Position numbers and translations under genes: made by a program
The notes under the pieces: generated by a model
Database searches by the model: none
The model's input: the letters and a program-made list of their open reading frames with translations, nothing else
What the model was told of the DNA's origin: nothing
Shown: positions 29,941 to 41,000 of the stretch, piece after piece
How positions within the stretch are numbered: position 1 is the first letter of the stretch
Layout: each line of letters starts with the position of its first letter
NCBI GenBank assembly: GCA_009823505.1
Contig: VZQC01000392.1
Coordinates: 124,001-188,000 of the forward strand
Source of the DNA: Rhizomys pruinosus
Taxonomy: Eukaryota; Chordata; Mammalia; Rodentia; Spalacidae
Direction of reading: 5' to 3'
DNA length: 64,000 nt

Positions 29941-30220
29941 ACGATCTTTATTTCCTGAGAAACTTAGAGAGAACTGTATCTTTATGTTCAAAGGCTAGTA
30001 ATGGTCTATCCCCATATCTGAGCTCCTCTTGACAATAAACTTCTCCAAAGCATGAAGCTTCAGGCTAAGATGTTTGCAACGCCCTAATATTATGTTTTCA
30101 TACCACAGAACTTGGTAAGTCACCTGAAGAAGCATTCAGGAGTAAATGCAGCATTGTCCCCAACAAGAAGAAGTAAAGTGGCAGGTGACATGGACAGCAT
30201 ACTTTCTACCCTCCTTGACA
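29941..30220. other. No gene seen
   Basis: Short unique stretch. Confidence 0.4.
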
Positions 30221-30341
30221 GGGAGGGAGAGGGAGATTGAGAGGAACAAAGAAGAGGGAGAGGAAGGGGGAGGGGAGAGGAAGGGGGAGGGGAGAGGAAG
30301 GGGAAGAAAGATGGGGAGGAGGGAAAGGGGGATGAGAGAGA

Positions 30342-30377
<36 letters not shown>

Positions 30378-30380
30378 AAT
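30221..30380 (+). repeat. GA-rich polypurine tract
   Basis: 'gggagaggaagggggagg' units repeat about every 20 bp between 30255 and 30310, then pure (GA)n at 30334-30378. Confidence 0.95.
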
Positions 30381-30559
30381 TGGGTTTCCAACATAGACTA
30401 TGTTCCTTCTCTAGCCATATCTGGAACTAGAACTGATTTTTGGCATTTCCAGATAATAAGTGAAAATATTACTTGGGACTTGAGAAACTTTAAGTCAAAG
30501 AAAGCCGCTGACCTATGTGAAGACCCTTTATTTCTAATTTAAGCTTTGTTCTTTTTCAA

Positions 30560-30786
30560 AAACTATTTTATTCATTATTTTTACCTTATGTATGTAAGTG
30601 TATTGCCTGCATGTGTGTAAGTGTACCCATATCACCAAATGCCTGAGGAAGTCATAAGACGGTGTCGAATCACCTGAAACTGAAGTTACGGATGGTTGTT
30701 GGTTGACATGTGGGTACTAGGAATCAAACCTAGATCCTCTGCAAGAACAGCCAGTGCTCTTAACCACTGAGCTGTCTCTACAGCCT
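30560..30786 (-). mobile_element. B3-type SINE, antisense
   Basis: 'tattcattatttttacctta' tail, 'tgcctgcatgtgtgtaagtg', 'ggatggttgttggttgacat', head 'cttaaccactgagctgtctc'. Old copy with many changes. Confidence 0.85.
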
Positions 30787-31149
30787 TAGATTTTGTTCTT
30801 ATGAAAAGTAAAACTGCTTATCTACTGCCAGAAAAAAATGGGAAGACACACAGAAGACAGAAAACTCAACACACACTAAACCCAACCCTCAGAGGTTTAG
30901 AGCAAGCAGGTCTTGGATGGAGCAGGAAGATGAACTTGTTTTTCTATCAGTTTCCCAGGGCATGTGGCTGGCTCAGGGACCTCACTCTGAGAATCATTAT
31001 TTTGCACATTAGAAATGTAATATCTAGAGCTAAGGGTGTGGCTCAGTTGGTAGATGCTTATAAAATGTACACCAAACATTCCATCCCTGTCACCTCTTAA
31101 ACCAGAACTTGGTAGGTGGAGGAAGGGGATCAAAAGTTCAAGGTTGGGG

Positions 31150-31398
31150 GACTGGAGAGATGGCCTAGCAGTTAAGAGCACCGACCGCTCTTACAGAGGA
31201 TGCGGGTTCGAGCCCCAGCACCCACATGGTGGCCGAAAACCATCTGAAACTCCAATTCCAGGAGAACTCCAGTTCCAGGGGAATCCGACACCCTCTTCTG
31301 ACCTCCGCGGCATTGCACGACATGGGTGCACAAACCTGCATGCAGACAGTACATTCATACACATACAGAATTAAATTAAATTAAAAAAAATTTTTTTT
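31150..31398 (+). mobile_element. B2/B3-type SINE, first of a tandem pair
   Basis: Full length with 'ttaaattaaattaaaaaaaa' type tail. Flanked by 'aaagttcaaggttgggg' at 31133-31149 and 31399-31415, a perfect 17-bp repeat. Confidence 0.95.
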
Positions 31399-31415
31399 AA
31401 AGTTCAAGGTTGGGG

Positions 31416-31650
31416 CTGGAGATATGCCCTAGCGGTTAAGAGCACCGACTGCTCTTGCAGAGGACCCAGGTTCGATCCCCAGCACCCACATGGCGGCTGA
31501 GAACCATCCGTAACTCCAGTTCCAGAAGAACTCCAGTTCCGGGGGAATCTGACACCCTCTTCTGACATCTGAGGCTTCGCACAACACGGGTGCACAAACC
31601 TACATGCAGACAGTATGTTCATAGACATAAATAAATTTAAAAAATTTTAA
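31416..31650 (+). mobile_element. B2/B3-type SINE, second of a tandem pair
   Basis: Same orientation, directly after the duplicated flank. Carries 'gagatatgccctagcggtta' head and 'ataaataaatttaaaaaatt' tail. The bases 'ggggctgg' of its head overlap the duplicated flank word. Confidence 0.93.
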
Positions 31651-32004
31651 AAAGGTCAAGGTCATCCTCAGCTACAAAATGAGTTTAAGGCCAGCCTGAG
31701 CTACAGACTGTGCTTATATTTTTTAAAGTAAGTATAAATGTAGAAGACAAACTTGGGGTTAGGAGCTACTCCTCAAACCCCTATCCTCCCCCTCCTAGGC
31801 ACAGTCCCATTATGCAGTTGGGGTTCCAAGAGCCAAATGTGTATATTGTACCATGATAGCAAGCTGATGAAAGTTGGGTCAGATTAATGTTTCTCCCCTA
31901 GAACTTGAAACTTAGAAGGAAGTAGAACATAGACTAGCTTCATCTGGCCTGAGACTCAAAGTAGCAGCCTAAAAAGGTAGCAGGATTCTGGATCTGTGAG
32001 CTAA

Positions 32005-32092
32005 GAATAGGAAGAGTGGGGATATAACTCTCCGGCATAGTACCTGCCTAGCATGTGCAAGGCTTTGGGTTCCATCTGCCGCACCAAAAAAG
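32005..32092 (+). mobile_element. ID-type SINE
   Basis: 'gtggggatataactctccgg', 'cctagcatgtgcaaggcttt', 'gggttccatctgccgcacc', short A-tail. BC1-like tRNA-Ala-derived layout. Confidence 0.8.
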
Positions 32093-32094
32093 GC

Positions 32095-32160
32095 AGCAGA
32101 GAACCCAGTGAATAAGAGCTCTGCCAGCAGAGAACCCAGTGAATAAGAGCTCTGCCAGCA
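32095..32160 (+). repeat. 31-bp perfect tandem duplication
   Basis: The unit starting 'agcagagaacccagtgaata' occupies 32095-32125 and 32126-32156 without a difference, with 'agca' starting a third copy. It begins right at the ID A-tail. Confidence 0.95.
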
Positions 32161-32194
32161 TAGCTGGGCTTAGTGTCTACCCAGGCAATGTAGG

Positions 32195-32325
32195 GGTCAT
32201 TATCATGAAACCAGCCTCATGGGGTTACTGTGAAAATTAAATCAGATGACATTTGAGCCAAGGGTCCAGCATACAGCAAGTCTCAGTGAACCCTCGTTGC
32301 TCTTCCCCGACTCCTTCTTCTGCCA
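32195..32325 (+). repeat. MIR 3' part (probable)
   Basis: 'catggggttactgtgaaaat', 'taaatcagatgacattt' and 'ccagcatacagcaagtctca' follow the MIR 3' region. Confidence 0.55.
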
Positions 32326-33785
32326 GTATCAAGCCTGGCTCCAGCCCCTCACTCAGCTCTGTGCATTTCACTAACACCCTTCAGTCATCCAGAGTGGGGG
32401 CCTGTGTTTTGCAATCACAAGAACTTCAGTAGAATACTCTCATTATGAAAGCTGCGCATATTAGTGGCTGTCCTGGCATCATGGGCCAACCAAGAATCTT
32501 TTCACCAAGGCCCAAGGCTACTTACTATTTGAGGGCTGCTCTCAAGGGGCATTTGTTCCCTGCACTTGGTGCCCGCTGTCTGGACAGGGCAAATTCAGAA
32601 CAGGAACTGAAGCAAAAGAAAGCCCTTAGCCCTAGAATCTCAGGTGTCGGCAGATAGAGGGCCTTCTACATAAAATATCAAGCCCCAGGGGTTCAGGCCC
32701 AGCACTCCCCAGAGTTGTTCTTTGACCTTCATATGTGTGACTCATGCATGCCCCCCACATGTTAAAATAAACAATAAATAAATTTAATACAAAAAATTAA
32801 GTTAAAAAAATAGCTTAAAAAGAAGTTTGGAAAGAGGGCTGTACCTCTCTTTTACAGGGCTCTGGGGAGATTCCAAGAGACATTTGTATGGAAAGCAGGG
32901 AACCTACAGAAAATAGGTAACTCTCCATAATTATAGTGTGTAGGTGTGCATGGGGGTCTTTTGTCATTTGGTTTTGTTTTTATCCTTTCGAAAGCTAAAC
33001 CAAATTATAAGATGTCACCATGTTTTTCGCCCCATACCCAGTGCCCAGATTGGCCCAGAGCCTCATCTGATGGTCCCCCAGGGCAGCTTTCAGACACAGA
33101 GCTAACAACTAGCCCATGCCAGAGAGGTAGCAGACCAAAGCTGCATGGGATCTACAAGTAAAATGAGCTTCTCTTTCTAAAGTGTAAAAAGAACCAGAGG
33201 AAAATCAGAAGGCAAAGAAGGATGGCCAGGCTCTGCCACCTTACCTCTGGGCGGCGCTGGGCCTGCCAGGACAAGCCAGCTGGTGGAAAAGGAAATCTTT
33301 ACCTTCTAGTAGATCCATCACCATGCTAGAAGGAAGGAGAGAGGAGCTACTCCCCCCAGCCACAAAGCACTGATTAAAAGCTATAGGATTTCCTATCAAG
33401 TCATTCAGTCTGCACTGAGCCCAGAGCCACTTAGGAGAAGGAGAAATTACCAGTGATTACAAAACTGGATTTCTTAGGATTGCCCCGAATTCACAGTGTC
33501 TGTAGAGTCACTGGTTGGTTTTTAGAAAGTCACCCCTCCCCATAGACATTTGGATCCACTGTATGTACTGCTTTTAAAAAGTGAAGTTGGGGTTTTGGGG
33601 GGCTAGAAATGGGAAGTCTGAACCCCAATCATTCCTGCCTTTTCATGCTGAAGCAGACTGGGGCTGCATGACACAACCTCTGAGACAGGGGAAGTCAAAC
33701 CTCATGACACAGGGACATGGAAGAGAGACAGAAGCAGATGAAGAAAGGACATGAGAAGTGGGGGGCTCTGAAGAGGTCTGCCCCC
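32326..33785. other. Repeat-poor block, no gene recognised
   Basis: A degraded SINE tail lies at 32690-32790 ('gttctttgaccttcatatgt', then A-rich). Otherwise this is unique-looking and moderately GC-rich around 33220-33270. I cannot support any exon. Confidence 0.45.
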
Positions 33786-33795
33786 ACCTCCCCAC

Positions 33796-33816
33796 ACAGA
33801 CACAGACACAGACACA

Positions 33817-33851
<35 letters not shown>
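33796..33851 (+). repeat. (CAGACA)n(CA)n microsatellite
   Basis: Four CAGACA-type units followed by about 16 CA units. Confidence 0.97.
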
Positions 33852-33853
<2 letters not shown>

Positions 33854-34550
33854 TCTTACAGGGCTCCTCTGGGGTCTGGTAGTCTGAAGACAGCATGGGG
33901 CCCCAGACCTGTGCCTCAAAGCAGGACGCTGTGTCCTTAGTGCCTCCACTGGCCAGAAGGTAAAAAAAAACCCACACAACTTGCAGTGATGCTGCTCAGA
34001 GCAGGCTGTCTCTTCAGTAAGGTCCTAGCAAAGAAGGCCCAGGAATCTGCCTATGCGGTAGCCTCCCTTCACTTCTGTAACTAATGCAACACAGAGGCAG
34101 TAACCCATAAAAGGAGAGATTACCAGGGTTAGATACTTTCAAACTTTACGTCTGTATTAAAAAGGGCACCTAAAGCTAGAAACCAAACAGTGGCTGAAGA
34201 TATTTGCAGCTTATTGCGCTGAGGAAGGATCAATATCCACTCCATATCACATAAAGGATTCCTCATCCTTGCAAACTAAGAAAAACCAAAGACAGCCAGA
34301 GAGCTTCCAGAAGCAATATAAAATGATGCTTGAGTACCCCATAATAATGAGAGATCTGTAAATAACATGATGGAAACAGAGGGAAATAAATGTTGGGGTG
34401 AGGCTGAACCTCACAAATAGAGATGATAGAATGAGCAAAAGAAAGGTCCTCGCCAAGGTTATAAAGAACTGCAGGGAACATACCAGAAGTTGGAGTTGAT
34501 GAGGACAACTTGGTCCTGCTTTCCCCAAGCACAGTGGCAGTTCTTTTTAA
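33852..34550. other. Old L1 text (possible), otherwise unique
   Basis: 'gctagaaaccaaacagtggctgaagatatttgcagc' type text at 34170-34270, with 'ctgaggaaggatcaatatcc', recalls a decayed ORF2 region of an old L1. Too weak to annotate firmly. No gene seen. Confidence 0.35.
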
Positions 34551-34552
34551 AA

Positions 34553-34554
34553 AT

Positions 34555-34597
<43 letters not shown>

Positions 34598-34645
34598 AGG
34601 AAGGAAGGAAGGAAGGAAGGAAGGAAGGAAGGAAGGAAGGAAGGA

Positions 34646-34717
<72 letters not shown>

Positions 34718-34760
34718 AAATAGGAGGAGAAAGAAGAGGAGGAGAAGGAAGAGGAGGTCT
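34553..34760 (+). repeat. (GAAA)n(GGAA)n(GAAA)n tetranucleotide tract
   Basis: Pure tetranucleotide blocks: GAAA to 34597, GGAA 34598-34645, GAAA to 34719, then GA-rich. Lys/Glu/Arg frames over it are artefacts. Confidence 0.98.
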
Positions 34761-34819
34761 AAAGAGACAGCTGAATCTAGAAAATGCTTGCCACAACTGA
34801 AGCTACATCTCCATACCCA

Positions 34820-35049
34820 TATAAAAGCCTGGGCATGGTGGCACACACTTGTAATCTCAGTGTTGGAAAGGAGAGAAAGGAAGATTCCCAGAGCTCAGTG
34901 GCTAGCCAAGCAAGCCTAGTTGGTGAGACCCAGGTCCCAGTATGAGATCCCATCTCACAAAAACAGGTGGTCACCTCCTGAAGAATGATACCCAAAGATG
35001 GCCTCTGGCCTCCACATACTTAGACATACATGAGCACATGCACTCACAC

Positions 35050-35089
<40 letters not shown>

Positions 35090-35090
35090 A
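34820..35090 (+). mobile_element. B4-type SINE 3' part with (CA)n
   Basis: 'aaaagcctgggcatggtggc', 'ggagagaaaggaagattccc', 'atggcctctggcctccacat', then (CA)n at 35054-35087. Confidence 0.75.
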
Positions 35091-35095
35091 ACACT

Positions 35096-35500
35096 TACAC
35101 AAAAGACACAACGTAAAGGAAGCATGATATAAAATAGCACTTGAGAAAGTTGTACGCTGGGCTCATGGTTGTTGTTTTCTCAAGTTGCCTGCATGCCTGA
35201 AATGTCTGACAAATTTTTAGAAAGCTGATAAGCGATTAAAATGAAATTATGACATTAGGAACAAAGTCAGACTCACAATAGGACCCCAAGAGGTACACTT
35301 GGGCAGAGACAGGGTGTCACCCTTTCCGCCATAATTGCCATAAGCCCTGATTCATTCCCTGGCATGCTTATGACATTGTGAGGGGCCTTTTCCCTTGGCC
35401 TGGCTGGAGTAAATTCCCAGTCAACAGTCCACTGACCAAGCTGACTTTGCTAACGGGCCATGAAGACTGAAAATTACATCTGGGTATTAAGAAAGTATGT
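35096..35500. other. No gene seen
   Basis: Unique-looking DNA without recognised features. Confidence 0.45.
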
Positions 35501-35822
35501 GCACTGGGAAGGTGCTTTAATCAGTAAATTACTTGCTTTTCAAGGATCTGAGTTCAATACCAAGGATGCCATGTAAGAAGGCCTGTGTAATAGCATGTGC
35601 TTGTAATATGCTTGTAATCCCAGCACAGCAGAGACAGGTGGATCTCTGGACTGGTCAACCTAGGCCATTTGATGACTCTGGTCCAGTAAGAGAGCCTCAC
35701 TAAAACAAGGATAGCACCCAAGAAGTGATTCTCAGAACTGTCCTCTGGCCTCCACACACATGTGCATACATGTATATGTGCACCTGCATGCACATGTGCA
35801 CCTGTACACACACACACACACT
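35501..35822 (+). mobile_element. B4-type SINE
   Basis: 'gggaaggtgctttaatcagt', 'caaggatctgagttcaatac', B1-like 'gcttgtaatcccagcacagc', 'actgtcctctggcctccaca', CA-rich end. Confidence 0.75.
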
Positions 35823-35871
35823 GGGTAATTCTCAAATGAACCAAGTACTGGTGTTAATAAAACATTCATGT

Positions 35872-35940
35872 CAAACCTAGTGGATCATGCCTATATGCTC
35901 CATCACTCAGGAGGCTGAAGTAGAATCAAGAGTGTGAGGC

Positions 35941-35998
<58 letters not shown>
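35872..35998 (+). repeat. B1-like fragment followed by (GA)n
   Basis: 'gtggatcatgcctatatgct' and 'cactcaggaggctgaagtag' are monomer B1/PB1-like (to about 35943). Pure (GA)n follows at 35944-35997. Confidence 0.75.
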
Positions 35999-36001
<3 letters not shown>

Positions 36002-36228
36002 TGGTGGATACAGTATGCCACAACCATAGAGGGAGGGCCACAATGTTGGAATTTACTGAATAACAATAAACTCACAAGCTACATACATTGGTTTCACCGG
36101 CTGCAGTTTGTCAAGTAGTATTGATTTTCCCTGATAGCTGGCCCTTGGCAAACACAGAATCCTTCATTCCAATCTTAATAATATTAACTTGCCGACCACA
36201 CATTATACATTACACATTCCATGGTGAT

Positions 36229-36230
36229 TA

Positions 36231-36306
<76 letters not shown>
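36229..36306 (+). repeat. (TG)n(GA)n compound microsatellite
   Basis: About 10 TG units switch directly into more than 25 GA units. Confidence 0.97.
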
Positions 36307-36309
<3 letters not shown>

Positions 36310-39266
36310 AGCTACCAAAGGGTTAAAGCAGCCACAACACAGTTCAAGGAATTCAAAGAAGTTGAAGTTGAGGCAAAGGCAAAGAGCCCAAACAGATGTA
36401 AAAAGAGTCATTGCAATGGTTAGATGTTAGGAACCCAGTTAGAAAGTGTCTGGAAACATACAAAGCTGCTACAAGGCACAGGGGCAGTCAAGCCACAACT
36501 TTAGCCTGGTTGAATGGAGCTGCAGAAGCCTGGGAACCTAGAGTCCAGGTGGGGAAATCAGGTCCAGGTAGATGATCAGACAGCAGTTCAAGTGGACCAC
36601 ATCAAACAGTGGAAACCAAGCTCAGCTGAAGCCCAGGGACAGTTAGGAGTTTTCTCTCCACCTGCTGGCCCCTTGATACATACACTGGGAGGTCGCGTCT
36701 ATGTGGTCCTTGCCATCACAGTGTTAGATGCCCCCCTCTTTACTGAGTCCCAGGAGAGGGCGTTACATACTTTTTCTGTCTGGCATGTTGGATAGTTCTC
36801 CAACCTGGTTTCTGGGATATGGTTTTGATAGCCCACGTGCTGCTATTTCCCATCTACTTTAGGAAGGGGAGAGGTGGAACCCTTCTATTTGTAGGAATAC
36901 TTTGTGTCTTTGTGCCTCATGGGCAATCCTGGACAGGTGGTGGGGTGCGTGTGTACATACACACGTGATGCAGTCATCCTTCCCTGCATTTGCAATCAAA
37001 ATGGAGCTACATGCTCTTTGTAAAGCTGATTGCCCAGGGCAAGGCCCAGCCTGGCAGCCACTGCTCACACAATGTGGAATCACTTACAGCAGGGCACAGC
37101 CTGACCTCCACAGGGAAAGGAGATGATGGTGGGAGGGAAGGAAGACTATGACTGCCCTTTATAACTGTGGACATTGAGAAAGGTCATGACTTGAGTTCTT
37201 ATCACCTGTTACAGACTGCATTTTGTTAACAGAACTTGCATTTAAATTTCCTTCGGTTTTGCTTTGTTTTCAGTTCTGAGATAGATATATGTATATTCAC
37301 TGCACAAGAAAATCAGTGCAGGTTGGGGCAAATTTCAATCAGTTTCCAAAATGTCAAAGATTATTGCTTTGGTATTCTGTGAGATATCTGACCATAGCTA
37401 CTCATGCTTCTTTGTGATAGCACAAAGACAAGAACCCATCATTTAGGTCCACAGTTGACACAAATGGGTGAAAATGTTTATTTTGCCTTTGCTTTTTCTA
37501 TGGGCACAGATAATGAATTAAATGTGGGGCTTTCTTTCTTGATTATTGCTTTAGAAATAAATTGTCATGCCTCGATACTCTTTTTTCAAAAAGAGATAAT
37601 AGAACATTTTATTATAGGATTTGTATGTATTGCTAGCATCTAGGAAACTCGGCAGATTAATTCTCTCTGTATAAGGTGAAATTCATTGAGTGAATGGGAC
37701 ATCGATACCAGCCCATCAATTGTGACCCGGAAAACTTTACAGAAGAGGCACACAGGGACTCAATTGGAAAAGTATAAATCTCTCAGAGATAGAAAATTAC
37801 ACCCAGAGGTCTAAGAACCAGGCTGTTCGATAGGTAACTTTTCAAATACTAACTAGCATAAATTGTCTATGGGAGAAGGAGGGATGTGGATAACTAAAAT
37901 TATACCCTGAGTTTTATAAAGAATATCCAAATTAAAGAGGATAGGCATTTAAAAAACACACATAAATAAAGTGTTGGTGTAAGTTTGGAAGAGTCTCTGG
38001 TAAGATAGGACTTCATTGGTGCCAGGAAACCTTCTGAACCTTGGGGACTGTGAAGAGGAAGCAGGGCTCCATGTCAAGGACACTGGTCCCATCGCCCACT
38101 CCACAGAGGTATGCATGCAGGCATCCAAAGTGTCTGCTCCCGGCTAGCTTTCCCAAAGGAGAGCCCCTCCCAAGGGATGCAAGTAAAGCAACCTGCTTGC
38201 TGCTTACAGTAACTTACATTTGGCCCTCCAAATCAAGCATCCCTGCCCACCCTGCCCCACCAGAGCGCTGTGGCTTCAGCTGGGTTTGACCCGTGGGTGG
38301 TCCAGGCACAAGAACAAAGGCAGGAGGGCCGCGAGGTTGAGCATTTGTTGACACTATTTTCCCAGATGCCGATCACAGCTGGATCGAGGCCACGCCCTGT
38401 CCTTGAATAACCTTAGTCCAGTTTCCTGTCCTGTTCTTGACCTCTACTCTGTGCTTCTCTAAACTTTTTGGAATGGGGGATGGTTCTTTGGATGACAGGG
38501 AACTTCCCTCATAACTCATAAGAGAACATAAAAGCAACAGCAGGCACACTTTCAGCATTAGGGAGGCATCAAGCCAATACGTCCCAGAGGTACTGCCACA
38601 TACAGCTCAGCAAAGCATTCTTGGGATGGAGCCCTAGCACTGTCTGGAAAGACCCATCTATTTCTTATTGTGCTCAGAATGTCCTAGAGTCGGGTGGAGG
38701 CCCTCAGGTGAGTCTGGTATCAGCACCTCCTTACCATTGGTGGTAACTGAGCTGCAACGCTGCTTAACGAAGTGTGTATAATGTTCCAACGGTCCCTGGG
38801 GTTACACAGATGTGCACTTTTCCTTTACAAGAGCAGCCGCTGATCCTGTGCCTGCTTCTCAACAGACTGGAGAGGAAAAGACAGTCTGCCGCCCCCCCCC
38901 CCCAAAAAAAACGGAGGGACAGCATTTGCTAGGGAAAATCACACTTAGCTTGGAAAGTTGCTTCATTTCAATGTGTCACTTTAACTTTATTCCAGTGTTC
39001 AGTGGGGTCATAAGTCCTGGGGTTAAAGGAGATAAGTCCAAGTAGGAGAGTAGAACAAGACAATTCAGGTATTTGCCTTGCAGATGAAGCACTTTCAAAG
39101 GACATTGGTGTGTGAAAGGTGTTAGGACCTTGGATAACAGCTCCTCTCTTCTGTAGTCTGTGCTATAATTACGGAATTCCTGGAAGTCACTAAGGCAGAA
39201 CCAGGAAGAGGAAGATCCGTGTTTGTGAAGAAAAAGAATGATGGTAAGGGATCCTAACAGACTTCT
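36307..39266. other. Repeat-poor 3-kb block, no gene recognised
   Basis: Almost no SINE or LINE insertions for 3 kb. The + strand frame at 36514-36795 (93 codons) and neighbours have no recognisable family. 37200-37740 is AT-rich with words such as 'gataatgaattaaatgtggg' and 'agattaattctctctg' and could be conserved non-coding DNA. A C12/A8 mononucleotide pair lies at 38889-38909. Confidence 0.4.
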
Positions 39267-39283
39267 GTGCGCCGCGCGCGCAC

Positions 39284-39326
<43 letters not shown>
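39267..39326 (+). repeat. Alternating purine-pyrimidine tract (GCGCGC then CA)
   Basis: 'gtgcgccgcgcgcgcacgac' leads straight into about 20 CA units. CpG-dense alternating sequence is rare in this window and favours Z-DNA. Confidence 0.9.
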
Positions 39327-39327
<1 letters not shown>

Positions 39328-39468
39328 ACTAAAAGAGAGAAAGAGAGAGATAGAAAGATTCATATATAATCAAAAGTCTAGAGGAGTGAGTCAGAATCCA
39401 AACAGACATGTTGAAATCCAGTACTACATACACAGCACAGAAGCTCCAAAACACAAAAGGCACAGGAG

Positions 39469-39590
39469 TCAGACATGGTGGTGCACCTCTGCAATCCCAG
39501 CACTCAGAAGGCTTATGTAGCAGGGTAAGTTCAAGGTCAGCCTAAACCACATAACAAGACCCTGTTCCAAAAGAAAGAAATAAGGTAAGT
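39469..39590 (+). mobile_element. B1 SINE, diverged
   Basis: 'gtcagacatggtggtgcacc', 'cagcactcagaaggctta', 'agaccctgttccaaaagaaa'. Confidence 0.8.
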
Positions 39591-39599
39591 CATTCTTGA

Positions 39600-39712
39600 G
39601 TTAGGCCGGTAATGCCAGCTGCATGCCAGCAGCAGAGAGACTGAGGCGGGGGGGGAATCATCTGAACCAGGTCACTCTGGGCTACATCATGAAACCTTGT
39701 CAAAAGTGGGGG
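39600..39712 (+). mobile_element. PB1-type monomer (older B1)
   Basis: 'agagagactgaggcgggggg' and 'tctgggctacatcatgaaac' are in B1 order but without the 29-bp B1 internal duplication, so this is an old monomer. Confidence 0.5.
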
Positions 39713-40228
39713 CAGGTAACACCTGAGATTTTAAAGGATGTATAATGTTCCTCATGCACAAAGGGCATACTTGAAGTTCCCAGTAGGCTGCAGGAGCAGG
39801 GACAGTGCTCAGCTGCGAGCCCCGAGGACAAGTCTTACAAAGGAATTCTCCTGCTCAGAATGCCTCTCTCAGTTCTCAGGGCTGACCTGATCACCAGGTA
39901 AAGCACACTGCCTTGTGGGCTCACCAGGTTGACTTTATAGCTGTTACTGCTCTGATTCTAGGACCCTTAAACTTCCTCCCCTTCCTCTGCTGCATGTTAG
40001 ACAATCCCCTACTGGTTGTCTACAATGGCCTAACAACCAAGATAAACATTCAGTGCTCTGCCACCCTATATGCCTGTTGCATGCAACCTAGAAACTGGAG
40101 ATAAGGAAGGTTTCATCAGATCCACCTGAAATCATTAACATGATGCTGCTAATAAGCCATGTTGTCTAAAACCAAGAGATGACCATGGGTTTTAAAAAGA
40201 AAAGATAACTTCTTTCAAAATAAATAAA
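39713..40228. other. No gene seen
   Basis: Unique-looking. Short open frame at 39913-40104 without recognisable features. Confidence 0.45.
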
Positions 40229-40229
40229 T

Positions 40230-40375
40230 GTCCAGGCATGGTGGTGCACTTCTTTAATCCTAGCACTCAGGAGGCAGAGGGAGGTGGATCTCTGTGAGTT
40301 CAAGGCCAATCTGGTCTACACAGCAAGTTGTAGGCCAGCTGGGGATACAAGGAGACCAAAAATCCAAACAAATAA
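40230..40375 (+). mobile_element. B1 SINE
   Basis: 'tccaggcatggtggtgcact', 'ctcaggaggcagagggaggt', 'caaggccaatctggtctaca'. The 3' end is slightly shortened. Confidence 0.92.
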
Positions 40376-40422
40376 ATGAAATCAAGCCACTAATTTAGGC
40401 CATCAAAAAGAACTCAAATTTG

Positions 40423-40760
40423 GGCTGGGGAGATGGCTTGTTGCTAGAGCACGAGGACCTGAGTTTGGATCCCCAGAGCCCATGAACAAACCAGGATGCC
40501 TGTAATCCCAGTGCTGGAGGATGGAGACGAGCAGATCCAGGGGGCTCCCTGGACAGCCAGCCTGGCCAAGACAGCAAGCTTCAAGTCCAGTAAGCAACCC
40601 TATCCCAAAATATAAGGTGGCAAGCAACTGAGGAATGGCAATCCCGGGCAGACCTCTGGCCTCCACATGCACATATGTATATATTACATACACACAGACA
40701 CACAAACACTGGGGCACACACACATACACACACACACACACACACGTGCATGCGTGTAAA
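40423..40760 (+). mobile_element. B4-type SINE, full layout
   Basis: ID-type head 'gggctggggagatggcttgt', 'gaggacctgagtttggatcc', B1-like middle 'gcctgtaatcccagtgctgg', 'ggcagacctctggcctccac', then CA-rich runs to 40746. One of the best preserved B4s here. Confidence 0.88.
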
Positions 40761-40829
40761 ATTTTAGATTTTCAGCTGTTCTTCATTCTAAGACTTTTTG
40801 TGGGACCATCGACCATCTTCATTTAAGAA

Positions 40830-41000
40830 TGATACTGGAGCTGAAGAAGTGGCTCGGGGCAGTAAGGGCTCTTCTGTTTCTCCAGAGGACCCAGGCTCGA
40901 TTTCCAACATCCACGCGGTGGGTCTATCCAGTCTTTGCAGGCACTACAGACACACCGGAAAATATATCGCAATCAAAACACTTATACAAATAAAAATAAG
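40830..41000 (+). mobile_element. B3-type SINE, internally deleted
   Basis: 'gagctgaagaagtggctcgg', 'tccagaggacccaggctcga', then a shortened body and 'cttatacaaataaaaataag' tail. Confidence 0.7.

Larger units (their letters stand above)
31025..31720 (+). mobile_element. B4/B1-type SINE interrupted by two B2s
   Basis: Left part: ID-type head 'gggtgtggctcagttggtag' and B1-like 'ggtaggtggaggaagggg'. The right part resumes at 31655 with 'gtcaaggtcatcctcagcta' and 'aaggccagcctgagctac'. The broken word is 'aaagttcaaggt', present at 31132-31144 and again as 'aaaggtcaaggt' at 31651-31662. Confidence 0.75.

Noticed and set aside
34263..34846. Phe/Leu/Ser- and Lys/Glu-repeat frames up to 177 codons
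   Set aside because: Encoded by the GAAA/GGAA tetranucleotide array.
36514..36795. 93-codon + strand frame in a repeat-poor block, considered as a host exon
   Set aside because: No recognisable domain, no clear splice context, and similar-length frames arise by chance; cannot be supported without conservation data.
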